Shown here in pieces: positions 25,142-33,735 of a DNA stretch of 64,000 nt. Below the pieces are notes generated by a model. The model saw only the letters and a list, made by a program, of their open reading frames with translations, made no database searches and was not told where the DNA came from. Source of the stretch: an uncultured Bacteroidales bacterium (GTDB lineage: Bacteria; Bacteroidota; Bacteroidia; Bacteroidales; Paludibacteraceae); contig ONEG01000004.1 in assembly GCA_900316845.1 (NCBI GenBank), forward strand, positions 124,001 to 188,000. Reading direction: 5' to 3'. The first letter of the stretch is position 1, and every line of letters starts with the position of its first letter. Both the position numbers and the translations under genes were made by a program.

Positions 25142-26167
25142 ATGGCTAAAATTATTACATTGGGCGAGATTATGCTCCGCCTGAGTCCTGAAGGACAAGA
25201 CCGTTTCATTCAGTCTGATCATTTCCGTATCATCCCCGGTGGTGGTGAGGCTAACGTGGCTATTTCGTGCGCCAACTACGGCCACGAGGCTTATTTCGTT
25301 ACCAAACTGCCGAAGCATGAGATCGGTCAGATTGCCGTTAACTCGCTGCGTCGCTATGGTGTGAACACCGAGTACATCGTTCGTGGCGGCGACCGCGTAG
25401 GTCTGTACTACTGCGAGACCGGTGCTTCGATGCGTCCGTCGAAAGTCATCTACGACCGTGCTCACAGCGCCATCGCTGAGGCTGATCCGAAGGATTTTGA
25501 CTTCGACAAGATCATGGAAGGCGCAGCATGGTTCCACTGGAGCGGTATCACTCCGGCTATCTCGGACAAGGCTGCTGAGATCACCAAACTGGCTTGCGAG
25601 GCTGCTAAGCGTCATGGTGTAACCGTTTCGGTTGACCTGAACTTCCGTAAGAAACTGTGGACGAGCGAGAAAGCTATCTCTATCATGCGTCCGTTGATGA
25701 AGTATGTTGACGTTTGTATCGGCAACGAGGAAGATGCGGAGCTGTGTCTCGGCTTCAAGCCCGATGCAGACGTAGAAGGCGGCGAGACCAACGCTGAAGG
25801 CTACAAAGGCATCTTCGAGCAGATGATGAAAGAGTTCGGCTTCAAGTACGTTGTTTCGACGCTTCGCGAGAGCTACAGTGCTACCTTCAACGGCTGGAAA
25901 GCTATGATCTACAACGGCAAGGAGTTCTACCAGAGCAAGCGTTACGAGATCAACCCGATCATCGACCGCGTAGGCGGTGGTGACTCGTTCTCCGGCGGTC
26001 TGATTCACGGTATGCTCAAGTATCCGGGCGACCAGGCTTCGGCGCTTGAGTTCGCAGTGGCCGCTTCGGCGCTCAAGCACACTATCAACGGCGACTACAA
26101 CCTCGTCAGTGAGGATGAGGTTCTGAGCCTGGCGGGTGGCAACGCTAACGGACGAGTACAGAGATAA
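25142..26167 (+). CDS. kdgK: 2-dehydro-3-deoxygluconate kinase (PfkB family)
   Basis: 341 residues. PfkB/ribokinase fold: N-terminal [15 protein letters not shown] and [15 protein letters not shown], and the C-terminal signature [16 protein letters not shown] with the catalytic Asp. It phosphorylates 2-keto-3-deoxygluconate to KDPG in the cytoplasm; the assignment rests on the family plus the aldolase gene directly downstream. The 88-bp spacer to kdgA is largely an 8-bp array. Codon use is like that of uxaC and unlike the accessory genes before it. Confidence 0.92.
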   Translation: MAKIITLGEIMLRLSPEGQDRFIQSDHFRIIPGGGEANVAISCANYGHEAYFVTKLPKHEIGQIAVNSLRRYGVNTEYIVRGGDRVGLYYCETGASMRPSKVIYDRAHSAIAEADPKDFDFDKIMEGAAWFHWSGITPAISDKAAEITKLACEAAKRHGVTVSVDLNFRKKLWTSEKAISIMRPLMKYVDVCIGNEEDAELCLGFKPDADVEGGETNAEGYKGIFEQMMKEFGFKYVVSTLRESYSATFNGWKAMIYNGKEFYQSKRYEINPIIDRVGGGDSFSGGLIHGMLKYPGDQASALEFAVAASALKHTINGDYNLVSEDEVLSLAGGNANGRVQR

Positions 26168-26174
26168 ATTTAAC

Positions 26175-26244
26175 CGAGATATCGGGATATCGATATATCG
26201 AGATATCGAAGACGGTATATCGGTATTCCGAAATCACGAAAAAA
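26175..26244 (+). repeat. CGA-N5 (8-bp) array between kdgK and kdgA
   Basis: Five units at 26175, 26183, 26191, 26199 and 26207, then a phase slip and four more at 26213, 26221, 26229 and 26237. Confidence 0.85.
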
Positions 26245-26255
26245 CAAAGAAAGAA

Positions 26256-26924
26256 ATGGCAAAGTTTGATAAGTTTCAGGTGATGGCGAAGATTGCCGCT
26301 GCACCGATGGTTCCTGTGTTCTATCACAAGGACGTAGAAGTATGTAAGAATGTTATTAAGGCTTGCTACGAGGGCGGCGTACGCGCTTTCGAGTTCACCA
26401 ACCGCGGCGATTTCGCGCACGAGGTATTCGGCGAACTGAGCAAGTGGGTAGCTAAAGAGTGCCCGGAGCTGGCTCTCGGTATCGGTAGCGTGGTTGACGC
26501 TCCGACTGCAGCGCTGTACTTGCAGTTAGGCGCTAACTTCGTGGTTGGTCCGTTGTTCAACAAAGATATTGCGGTTGTCTGCAACCGTCGTTGCGTGACG
26601 TACTGCCCTGGTTGCTTGACACCGAGCGAGATCGGTGCAGCACAGGAGGTGGGTTGCGACTTTACGAAGGTGTTCCCGGGCGATGTAGTTGGTCCGAATC
26701 TTGTGAAGGGGCTGATGGCTCCGATGCCGTGGTCGAAGATTATGGTTACCGGTGGCGTGGCTCCCGAGAAAGAGAACCTCGAGAAATGGTTCGCAGCTGG
26801 TGTTTACTGCGTAGGTATGGGCTCCAAGCTCTTCCCGAGCGACAAGGTGAAAGCCGGCGACTGGGCTTACGTAACGGCAAAGTGCAAAGAGTGCTTTGAG
26901 ATCATTGCTAATTGTAAAAAATAA
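26256..26924 (+). CDS. kdgA: KDPG / KHG aldolase
   Basis: 222 residues from the ATG at 26256 ([20 protein letters not shown]); the frame is open further upstream only because the array has no stop there. Class I aldolase: the catalytic Glu in RAFEFTNRG, substrate loop [11 protein letters not shown], and the Schiff-base Lys in [11 protein letters not shown]. It splits KDPG into pyruvate and glyceraldehyde-3-phosphate, completing hexuronate breakdown after kdgK. Confidence 0.93.
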   Translation: MAKFDKFQVMAKIAAAPMVPVFYHKDVEVCKNVIKACYEGGVRAFEFTNRGDFAHEVFGELSKWVAKECPELALGIGSVVDAPTAALYLQLGANFVVGPLFNKDIAVVCNRRCVTYCPGCLTPSEIGAAQEVGCDFTKVFPGDVVGPNLVKGLMAPMPWSKIMVTGGVAPEKENLEKWFAAGVYCVGMGSKLFPSDKVKAGDWAYVTAKCKECFEIIANCKK

Positions 26925-26926
26925 TC

Positions 26927-26966
26927 CGAGATATCGAGAAATCGAGATATCGAAATATCGAATCTA
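26927..26966 (+). repeat. CGA-N5 (8-bp) array between kdgA and the transporter
   Basis: Five units at 26927, 26935, 26943, 26951 and 26959; opens with CCGAGATAT. Confidence 0.85.
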
Positions 26967-26982
26967 TTAATGGAAAACAAAA

Positions 26983-28425
26983 ATGAATGACGTTAAAAAA
27001 GCAGTCATGACCAACTGGCGTTGGGTCATGTGTGCGATGCTTTTCTTCGCCACTACGGTTAACTATATGGACCGTCAGGTTCTGTCGTTGACCTTCAAAG
27101 AGTTTATTCAGCCTGAGTTCCACTGGACCGACTCCGACTACGGAACCATCACAGGTGTGTTCTCTATCGCGTACGCTATCTTCTGCCTCTTCGCCGGTAA
27201 GTTCATCGACTGGATGGGCACGAAGAAAGGCTACCTGATTGCCATCGTCGTATGGTCGTTAGGCGCTGTGATGCACGCAGGCTGCGGTTGGGTAACCGAG
27301 CAGATCGTTGGTGTAGCAGACAAGGCTGCACTGTTAGAAGCGACCGGAACAATCGTTAGTACCATCTCGATGGTGAGTGTGTATCTGTTCCTGTTCTGCC
27401 GTTTGGTTTTGGGTCTTGGTGAAGCAGGTAACTTCCCTGCTGCTATCAAGGTGACCGCAGAGTATTTCCCGAAGAAAGACCGTGCGTTCGCTACCGCTCT
27501 GTTCAACGCAGGTGCGTCAGTAGGAGCGCTCGCTGCTCCGGCTACTATTCCTCTGTTGGCGAAGAGCCTCGGATGGGAGATGGCGTTCATCATCATCGGT
27601 GCGCTGGGCTTCATCTGGGCCGGTATCTGGATCTTTGTCTATGACAAACCGGAGGAGTCCGCTCATGTGAATGAGGCTGAGTTGGAGTATATTCACCAGG
27701 ACGAGAAAGATGCTCCGAAGCAAGAGGCTAAGGAAGAGAAACAGATGTCGTTTGGCGAGGCTTTCAAGCACAAACAGACCTGGTCGTTTGCGTTTGGTAA
27801 GTTTATGACCGACGGTGTTTGGTGGTTCTTCCTGTTCTGGGCTCCGGCTTATTTCCAAGATCAGTTTGGTATCAAAGCTTCTGACCCGCAAGGTATTGCT
27901 TTGATCTTCACGCTATACGCGATTGTAACAGTGATCTCGTTGTTCGGTGGTTATCTGCCGAAGATCTTCGTGGAGAAGAAGGGCATGGAGCCGTACGCAG
28001 GCCGTATGAGAGCGATGTTGATCTTTGCATTCTTCCCGATTTTCGCGTTGTTCGCTCAGCCGTTAGGTGGTATCTACGGTCCTTGGGCAGTAGCTATCAT
28101 CATCGGTATCGTGGGCGCCGCTCACCAGAGCTGGAGTGCGAATATCTTCTCCACTACGGGTGACATGTTCCCGAAGAGTGCTGTTGCTACGATCACCGGT
28201 ATCGGTGCTATGGCAGGCGGCGTAGGCTCGTTCCTCATCAACAAAGGTTCGGGTATGCTCTTCGACCATGCAGCCCGGTTAGGCGACGCGTTTGCCTTTG
28301 CAGGCTTCACCGGCAAACCGGCAGCGTACATGATTGTGTTCTGCATCTGCGCGGTAGCTTATCTCATCGGTTGGAGCGTAATGAAGGCACTTGTGCCGAA
28401 ATACAAACCGGTAGTGGTAGAGTAA
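26983..28425 (+). CDS. exuT: MFS hexuronate transporter (ExuT-like)
   Basis: 480 residues, 12 predicted helices, major facilitator superfamily of the anion:cation symporter type. Typical segments: NYMDRQVLSLTFKEF in helix 1, GLGEAGNFPAAIKVTAEYFP in helices 4-5, and a long central loop rich in Glu and Lys. It probably imports glucuronate and galacturonate across the inner membrane, based on family and on co-location with uxaC, kdgK and kdgA. It is last in the cluster. Confidence 0.88.
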   Translation: MNDVKKAVMTNWRWVMCAMLFFATTVNYMDRQVLSLTFKEFIQPEFHWTDSDYGTITGVFSIAYAIFCLFAGKFIDWMGTKKGYLIAIVVWSLGAVMHAGCGWVTEQIVGVADKAALLEATGTIVSTISMVSVYLFLFCRLVLGLGEAGNFPAAIKVTAEYFPKKDRAFATALFNAGASVGALAAPATIPLLAKSLGWEMAFIIIGALGFIWAGIWIFVYDKPEESAHVNEAELEYIHQDEKDAPKQEAKEEKQMSFGEAFKHKQTWSFAFGKFMTDGVWWFFLFWAPAYFQDQFGIKASDPQGIALIFTLYAIVTVISLFGGYLPKIFVEKKGMEPYAGRMRAMLIFAFFPIFALFAQPLGGIYGPWAVAIIIGIVGAAHQSWSANIFSTTGDMFPKSAVATITGIGAMAGGVGSFLINKGSGMLFDHAARLGDAFAFAGFTGKPAAYMIVFCICAVAYLIGWSVMKALVPKYKPVVVE

Positions 28426-28441
28426 AAAATCGTTAAGGCGT

Positions 28442-29506
28442 ATGAAACGCATCCTTTTGTTTTTGGTAGCGGGCGTTATGTCCGCTACCATTGCAAGGGG
28501 CGCCGGAATTAACTATAACGGCACGACCCTGCAGGAAAACACAGACTTCACGCGTACCGAGTGCGGCACCGCGTTTAAAGATGTGCTGCCTGAGATTAGC
28601 GGTCTCGCTTGTTCCCGTACGACCCCCGGTTATCTCTGGGCGCATGGCGATGAGAACACCGGTAGCAATAAGAAGATTATTGCCATCAATCCCAATGCGC
28701 AGAGCAAGAATGATGAACTGGTAATGACTGTGAATATCTCCGGTGACCCCGGTCGTGACGACTGGGAAGACATAGCTACGGGTGTGTATAACAACACGAA
28801 CTATGTCTTTGTTGGCGCAATAGGAGATAATGAACTGAACTTTAACGACCAATATTATATCTACTATTTCGAGGAGCCGGCTATCACTTCAGGTACGCAA
28901 ACTGTGACGGTTAACTATATCCGTTTTGGTTATCCGGACAACAAAGCGCACAATACCGAGACGCTGATGTACGACAATGTGGAGCAGATGTTTTACATCG
29001 TCGATAAAGTGAAAAGCGGTATCTGCCATTTGTACAAGCTGCCTTTCTCCACTACGTATGGCACAGGCGTGCAGCGTTTGACGGAGGTGTGCGTCTTAGG
29101 AAACGGCTCTAAGTTCAATTACTGTACCGGCGGAGATATCACGCCCGATGGACAATGGATGGCGATTAAGAATAAGCCGTATGTGCTTCTTTGGGAGCGT
29201 CAGGGTTCGGAGAGTTTGAGCCAAACGGCTCAGCGCAATCCGGTACAAGTGATGGCGTACCAAGAAGAGAAACAGGGCGAATCGCTTGCATGGTTGGATG
29301 CTTCGACATTTTACACCACTTCCGACCAAACGAAAGATATGCCTATTTATAAATACGTGCGCGCAAACGTAACTTCTTCTCTGGAGCCTGTCGTGGATTC
29401 GGCTACGAAGAGTGAGGTGCGTTGCGTGAAAATGCTTCGTGACGGTCAACTCCTGATCAAGCAAGGCGATGCAATCTACACGATTCAAGGTCAACGAATA
29501 CAATAA
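28442..29506 (+). CDS. Secreted beta-propeller-like protein with the shared C-terminal tail
   Basis: 354 residues. Signal peptide (MKRILLFLVAGVMSATIARG). The middle has propeller-type features (LPEISGLACSRTTPGYLWAHG, DWEDIATG, GGDITPDGQWMAIK); no catalytic set recognised. The last 27 residues follow the tail pattern shared by five secreted proteins here (KMLRDGQLLIK, then IYTIQGQRIQ). It starts 16 bp after the transporter, so it may be read from the uronate operon, and it ends at a strong terminator. Confidence 0.75.
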   Translation: MKRILLFLVAGVMSATIARGAGINYNGTTLQENTDFTRTECGTAFKDVLPEISGLACSRTTPGYLWAHGDENTGSNKKIIAINPNAQSKNDELVMTVNISGDPGRDDWEDIATGVYNNTNYVFVGAIGDNELNFNDQYYIYYFEEPAITSGTQTVTVNYIRFGYPDNKAHNTETLMYDNVEQMFYIVDKVKSGICHLYKLPFSTTYGTGVQRLTEVCVLGNGSKFNYCTGGDITPDGQWMAIKNKPYVLLWERQGSESLSQTAQRNPVQVMAYQEEKQGESLAWLDASTFYTTSDQTKDMPIYKYVRANVTSSLEPVVDSATKSEVRCVKMLRDGQLLIKQGDAIYTIQGQRIQ

Positions 29507-29526
29507 CGCAAGGACGTTTTTATATG

Positions 29527-29560
29527 AAAAGAGACGGCTCGGGATGAGTCGTCTCTTTTT
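29527..29560 (+). terminator. Intrinsic terminator after the propeller-like gene
   Basis: 14-bp stem (AAAAGAGACGGCTC with one G-U pair, loop GGGAT) followed by T residues. It may work for both converging genes. Confidence 0.85.
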
Positions 29561-29577
29561 CGTGCAGCGGGGTGGGG

Positions 29578-29814
29578 TTATTCTACCACTTCTGCGTCCT
29601 GGATGTTGCTCTGGCCGTCATTGCCACCTGCTGCCGGCATGATCAGCATCAGAATGAGATAAAGCAACAGGCCCGGGAAACCGGTGGTGAAGATAGACAA
29701 AGCTGCATAAACCACACGGATCAAGGTGGGGTCAACCTCAAAATACTCGGCGATTCCGCCGCATACTCCTGCCAAAATCTTGTTGGTAGAGCGTTTCAAT
29801 TTCTTTTGTGCCAT
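29578..29814 (-). CDS. PspC-domain membrane protein
   Basis: 78 residues. Contains the PspC pattern RSTNKILAGVCGGIAEYFEVDPTLIRVVY followed by a hydrophobic helix pair. PspC-type proteins act in the envelope-stress response; no other psp gene is nearby. The 167 bp between this gene and aroC hold small hairpins (GCGAC/GTCGC and others) but no gene that I can support. Confidence 0.9.
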   Translation of the reverse strand: MAQKKLKRSTNKILAGVCGGIAEYFEVDPTLIRVVYAALSIFTTGFPGLLLYLILMLIMPAAGGNDGQSNIQDAEVVE

Positions 29815-29981
29815 TCGCTGCGAGCTATGGCTCAGAACGATTCGCGACTTTGTCGCTCATATGATCTTTTGCCATGCTCTCGCTCTTCGGTCCGCACGCA
29901 CTTTGTTAGCGTACGTCCCGAGGGGAGAGCCCTCCAAGCTCGATGGGAGGTTTTAATTGGGTTAAAATTGTATTACATTTA

Positions 29982-30953
29982 TTACAAAAATTGTACCAAA
30001 GCGAGGGCGGTCATGGCTTCGACGACGGGGACAGCGCGGACTGCAACACAAGGGTCTGAACGATGTACTATTTGACCATTTGCCATTTGGCTATTTAATA
30101 ACTCATCTAATGCTTTTTTTGTTGTGGGCGTGGGTTTGAAGACGCAGCGGAAGATGATTTCCGAACCATCGGAGATGCCTCCTGCTATGCCTCCGGAGAG
30201 GTGGTTGATGGCGGAGCCGGGCTGCGTAACTCCTTCAAAACCAGTGCCGTACTCAAATCCTTTGCAGGCATTGATGGACATTACCGCGAAGGCCAGTTCT
30301 GCTTGCAGCTTGTTGAATATCGGTTCGCCTGTCCCGACCGGTAAACCGTTGATGCGGCACTCGATGATGCCTCCGATGGAGTCTCCTTCGCGTTGGTAAG
30401 CAGCGATGGTCTCTGCAAATTTCGCAGGGTCGGTCTCTGCGCCCACTTGGATTAAGCGTGCATTAACGCACACTCCTTTGGTAGCGAGTTCCTGCTTGGC
30501 GAGACAACCTGCCACCACGCGTGCTGCGGTCTCCCGGGCGGAAGCTCTACCGCCTCCTCGGTAGTCGCGAATGCCGTATTTCTGCTCATAGACTTTGTCT
30601 GCGTGCCCGACGCGGTATGTGTGCTTGAGGTATTCGTAGTCCTCCGGTCGTGCATCTTTGTTGCGGATGAGAAAAGCAATCGGTGTTCCGAGGGTGACTC
30701 CGTTGAGTACTCCGGAGAGCCATTCTACCTCATCGGGTTCGTTCTTTGCACGAACAGAAACTCTTACTTGAGTCTTACTTAAGTCTTGTTCGAGTCCGTG
30801 TTTTGTCCGTCCGGCGCGTTTGTCCAACTCTGTGCGGATGAGGTTCATGTCGATGGTGAGTCCGGCGGGAACTCCGTCCAACACACCTCCTATAGCTGCT
30901 CCATGCGACTCCCCAAAGGAGGTAAAAGACCATTTTGAACCGAACGTATTCAT
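29982..30953 (-). CDS. aroC: Chorismate synthase carrying two in-frame tandem arrays
   Basis: 323 residues from the ATG at 30953 (MNTFGS); the TTG three codons upstream is less likely. It makes chorismate from EPSP, using reduced FMN. Motifs: FGESHGAAIGG, RGGGRASARETAARV, SGGIAGGISDG and DPCVAVRAVPVVEAM. Two regions are unusual: residues about 46-58 (KHGLEQDLSKTQV) come from an 11-bp array, and NSQMANGQIVH near the C terminus comes from the ATTTGGTC-type array. The catalytic motifs are intact, so it is probably functional. Confidence 0.93.
   Translation of the reverse strand: MNTFGSKWSFTSFGESHGAAIGGVLDGVPAGLTIDMNLIRTELDKRAGRTKHGLEQDLSKTQVRVSVRAKNEPDEVEWLSGVLNGVTLGTPIAFLIRNKDARPEDYEYLKHTYRVGHADKVYEQKYGIRDYRGGGRASARETAARVVAGCLAKQELATKGVCVNARLIQVGAETDPAKFAETIAAYQREGDSIGGIIECRINGLPVGTGEPIFNKLQAELAFAVMSINACKGFEYGTGFEGVTQPGSAINHLSGGIAGGISDGSEIIFRCVFKPTPTTKKALDELLNSQMANGQIVHRSDPCVAVRAVPVVEAMTALALVQFL
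30070..30100 (+). repeat. 7+8-bp tandem array inside aroC (3' part)
   Basis: Units ATTTGACC, ATTTGCC, ATTTGGCT, ATTTAATA, read in frame on the minus strand. Confidence 0.75.
30762..30805 (+). repeat. 11-bp tandem array inside aroC (5' part)
   Basis: Units starting at 30762, 30773, 30784 and 30795; on the minus strand close to AAGTAAGACTC, the family seen before sufC. Confidence 0.8.
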
Positions 30954-30975
30954 GCCATACAACGCTTTTCGGGTG

Positions 30976-31007
30976 CAAAAGTACTAAAATTCTTGCATAT
31001 ATGCAAA
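30976..31007 (-). promoter_or_regulatory. Promoter of aroC with an embedded palindrome
   Basis: Minus strand TACTTTTG (30976-30983) and TTTG (31004-31007) at 20 bp. A perfect 14-bp palindrome TTGCATATATGCAA (30993-31006) overlaps the spacer and -33 box and could be an operator. Confidence 0.7.
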
Positions 31008-31032
31008 ATTTTGTGAAAAATAATCGCATTTA

Positions 31033-31064
31033 CTTGTGTAAATAGAAAATTTTCACTAAATTTG
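31033..31064 (+). promoter_or_regulatory. Promoter of the PCMD gene
   Basis: CTTG (31033-31036), 20 bp, TAAATTTG (31057-31064), about 23 bp before the ATG. Confidence 0.7.
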
Positions 31065-31086
31065 CAGCGATTTTACGAAAAAAGAA

Positions 31087-32175
31087 ATGAGAAAGACCAT
31101 ATTATCTTTATTTTGTCTCGTCTTTTCTTCGATAGTTATGCTGGCACAACAGTTGCCGGACAGCCATTTTGAGAATTGGGGAGATAAGTTCAACGGCGAT
31201 AAGCAATTGACCGAATGGCATGGATCGAATGTCAACCAGGCGGGATTCAAGTTTACGTTTATGTATCAGAAACCGGGTAGAACCGGTTATAGTGCTTATG
31301 TGACAGACCGTGCGGTGGGTATTCCGAAACTCGGGATCGGCGCTATCGGTCCGGGTTATCTGTCGTTGGGTACGCCGTGGCAGTACCTGAAAGGCTTGAA
31401 TGTCAGCGGAGCTACTGCAGGAACGGAAGGTGGTATCGCTTGGAAATATCGTCCGGACACGATGGCGGTGTGGGTTAAACGTGTTGGACCTGCGCCGGAG
31501 AAAGAGGATTTTCATTTGCTGTATTATGCTTGGTCCGGCAACTCGAAGGGAACGGAGTACAAGAACAAGAAAGGCGGTTGCACTTCGACGGAGCGGATCA
31601 ACGAAGAGAGCGACATCCGTCAGAAGACCGACGGCAACGAGTGTACGGTAGAGACGCGCGCCAAACAGATTGCCGAGGGATGGCATCGCGCGCGGGCTAA
31701 ATATGACGAGTGGACGCTTATCAAAGTGCCGATTTTCTATATGAGCGATGCGAAACCGACGATGTGTAATGTCATTTTCTCAGCCGGTAACTATCCTGCT
31801 TTCCGTGCGAACGACGGCATGTATGACGGCAATGCGTTGTATGTCGATGATGTGGAATTGATTTATTCGTCAAAGATTGATAAGTTCGTCATCAACGGCA
31901 AGGAATGGAAGGCTTTTGATCCGAATAGCAGCAAAGTGCAGACATATGTCCTGCCGGCAGGAAGTGCAGCGGAGGTTACTATCGCGGGCTATCGCGGTAT
32001 CGGAAGTCTGACGAATATCAAAGGCGAGACTGCGCGTTTCAATGGCCGTAAATTAGGCAAAGAAGAGATGAGTGTTGTTCCCGGAGAGGTTAACGGCACG
32101 CCCTGGACGATCACGGTGAAGGCGGAGGACGGCAGTAGTACGCATGTGTATAAGGTAAAAATCAAAAATCAATAA
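31087..32175 (+). CDS. PCMD-domain secreted protein
   Basis: 362 residues. Signal peptide (MRKTILSLFCLVFSSIVMLAQ). The opening LPDSHFENWGDKFNG and a late YVDDVELIYSS match the putative carbohydrate metabolism domain (PCMD, PF13201), a beta-sandwich found with Bacteroidota glycan genes. A C-terminal Ig-like portion ends in HVYKVKIKNQ and lacks the shared tail. Probably a surface or periplasmic glycan-binding protein; no enzyme motif seen. Confidence 0.78.
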   Translation: MRKTILSLFCLVFSSIVMLAQQLPDSHFENWGDKFNGDKQLTEWHGSNVNQAGFKFTFMYQKPGRTGYSAYVTDRAVGIPKLGIGAIGPGYLSLGTPWQYLKGLNVSGATAGTEGGIAWKYRPDTMAVWVKRVGPAPEKEDFHLLYYAWSGNSKGTEYKNKKGGCTSTERINEESDIRQKTDGNECTVETRAKQIAEGWHRARAKYDEWTLIKVPIFYMSDAKPTMCNVIFSAGNYPAFRANDGMYDGNALYVDDVELIYSSKIDKFVINGKEWKAFDPNSSKVQTYVLPAGSAAEVTIAGYRGIGSLTNIKGETARFNGRKLGKEEMSVVPGEVNGTPWTITVKAEDGSSTHVYKVKIKNQ

Positions 32176-32180
32176 TCGTT

Positions 32181-33362
32181 TTGATAGCTATTGAACTAAA
32201 TACGTTGGACTGGACGCTCATAGGAATCTTGGCGGCTCTGTTTATCGCGCAAATCTATTTCTATGGCCGATACATGGCTGCTCCTGCGCGGAGGATAAGG
32301 AGGGATAAGAAGAAAGTGCCTTCAAATGGCCAAATGGTAAATACTCCCGGTGTTTCTGTCATTCTCTCGGCGCATAACGAAGGAGATAATCTCGCTAATT
32401 ACCTGCAGGCTCTGCTGACGCAGGAATGGCCGGAATATGAAGTGATTGTAGTAGATGATGAGTCGGAGGATAACACCCGTGCGGTGGTGGAGAGTTATAT
32501 GGTTCAGGATCCGCGGTTGCGTCTGACTTTTGTGCCTTACGGCGCACGCGTGGGTTCGACGAAAAAACTGGCTCTGACGCTGGCGGCGAAGGCGGCTAAG
32601 TATGATTATTTGCTTCTGACGGACGCAGATTGCGTACCGGAGAGTAATCATTGGATTCGGGAGATGATGAGCGGTTTCAACCAACGGGAAGGAGTAGATT
32701 TGGTTCTCGGTTTCGGCGCATATTTTGCGGAGAAGGGACCTATTAACCGTCTGGAGCGGTTCGACACGCTCTTTAACGGTTTGCATTATTTAGGCGCAGC
32801 GATATGCGGTCATCCGTATATGGGCGTGGGACGCAATTTGGCGTACCGCAAGGCATTGTTCTTTGAGTCCGGCGGTTTTACCCGGCAGATGACAAATCGT
32901 TCCGGCGATGACGATCTGTTTGTCAATCGGGTAGCGACGAAGCAAAACACAGCGGTGGTTCTCTCTCGCGAGAGTTACACCTGGTCGATCTCCAAGAAGA
33001 CCATCAAAGCGTGGTGGCAGCAGAAGAGAAGACACCTGTCTGTCTCACCGGATTATCGTCAGGAGACACAGTTCCGATTGACGTTAGAACCGATGACCAG
33101 AGGACTTTTTTATGCGATGGTGATAGCGATGATGGTTCTTTATTGGCCGCAGACGATTATGGCGGTTCCTGCATTGCCGTTTTTGATTGCGGTGGGTTTG
33201 TTCCTTGTCCGCTGGATCACGCAAGCGGCGATTCTCAATGTCTCCGCGCGTCGCATGGGACAGAAACGGTTTGGAATGTGCAGCATCTTATGGTTTGATA
33301 TCGCGTTGCCGCTGGTGAACCTCTGGATGCTCATCGTCCCGAAAAGAAACAATAAATGGTAA
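32181..33362 (+). CDS. Family 2 glycosyltransferase, membrane-anchored
   Basis: 393 residues. One N-terminal helix, a GT2 catalytic domain (VSVILSAHNEGDN, VVDDESEDNTR, DXD as TDADC near residue 156, and the acceptor motif QQKRRHLS near 275), then three C-terminal helices. It should transfer sugar at the inner membrane, perhaps processively given the Q..RR motif. A short array-derived stretch (SNGQMVNTPG, residues about 48-57) sits between the first helix and the catalytic domain. Confidence 0.88.
   Translation: MIAIELNTLDWTLIGILAALFIAQIYFYGRYMAAPARRIRRDKKKVPSNGQMVNTPGVSVILSAHNEGDNLANYLQALLTQEWPEYEVIVVDDESEDNTRAVVESYMVQDPRLRLTFVPYGARVGSTKKLALTLAAKAAKYDYLLLTDADCVPESNHWIREMMSGFNQREGVDLVLGFGAYFAEKGPINRLERFDTLFNGLHYLGAAICGHPYMGVGRNLAYRKALFFESGGFTRQMTNRSGDDDLFVNRVATKQNTAVVLSRESYTWSISKKTIKAWWQQKRRHLSVSPDYRQETQFRLTLEPMTRGLFYAMVIAMMVLYWPQTIMAVPALPFLIAVGLFLVRWITQAAILNVSARRMGQKRFGMCSILWFDIALPLVNLWMLIVPKRNNKW
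32324..32345 (+). repeat. ATTTACC/ATTTGGCC-type array inside the glycosyltransferase gene
   Basis: AAATGGCC, AAATGGTA, AATACTCC: two to three units of the 7+8-bp family, in frame. Confidence 0.6.
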
Positions 33363-33382
33363 ACCTTTAAAATTTTAAGAAT

Positions 33383-33691
33383 ATGGCAGAACAAAAACAA
33401 CTGAACATTAATATCGCCCCGGACAAACAGCAGGGCGTGTTTGCAAACCTTGCGCTGATTGCGCATACTCCGACGGAGTTCGTTTTGGATTTCGCACAGC
33501 TCATGCCGGGTGTGCCGCAGGCAAACGTGGTAGCACGAGTTGTCGTAACGCCGGATCAGGCGAAGAAGATCCTCGGTGCATTAGGTAATAACATCGCTCA
33601 GTATGAGCAGAAGTTCGGCACGATCAATCCTATCGGCGGACCTGTTCCCGGCTCTACGATTAGCGTACCGTTCACAGGCGGTGAAGCTTAG
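33383..33691 (+). CDS. DUF3467 protein
   Basis: 102 residues. Matches DUF3467 along its length (FANLALIAHTPTEFVLDFAQ, PQANVVARVVVTPDQAKKIL). Small soluble protein widespread in Bacteroidota, function unknown. No signal peptide. It is 44 bp before the phosphorylase gene, a gap mostly made of an 8-bp array. Confidence 0.9.
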   Translation: MAEQKQLNINIAPDKQQGVFANLALIAHTPTEFVLDFAQLMPGVPQANVVARVVVTPDQAKKILGALGNNIAQYEQKFGTINPIGGPVPGSTISVPFTGGEA

Positions 33692-33694
33692 TCG

Positions 33695-33726
33695 CGTAAT
33701 CCCGTAATTACGTAATCCCGTAAATA
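33695..33726 (+). repeat. 8-bp array CGTAATYM filling the DUF3467-phosphorylase spacer
   Basis: CGTAAT at 33695, 33703 and 33711, and CGTAAA at 33719. Confidence 0.8.
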
Positions 33727-33735
33727 ACCAATAAC

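Noticed and set aside
26136..26255. Upstream extension of kdgA to an ATG at 26136
   Set aside because: It would overlap kdgK and translate the 8-bp array; the ATG at 26256 gives the normal aldolase N terminus.
29815..29981. Small plus-strand frame between pspC and aroC
   Set aside because: The region is a set of short hairpins; the frame has no start context and runs across aroC's end.
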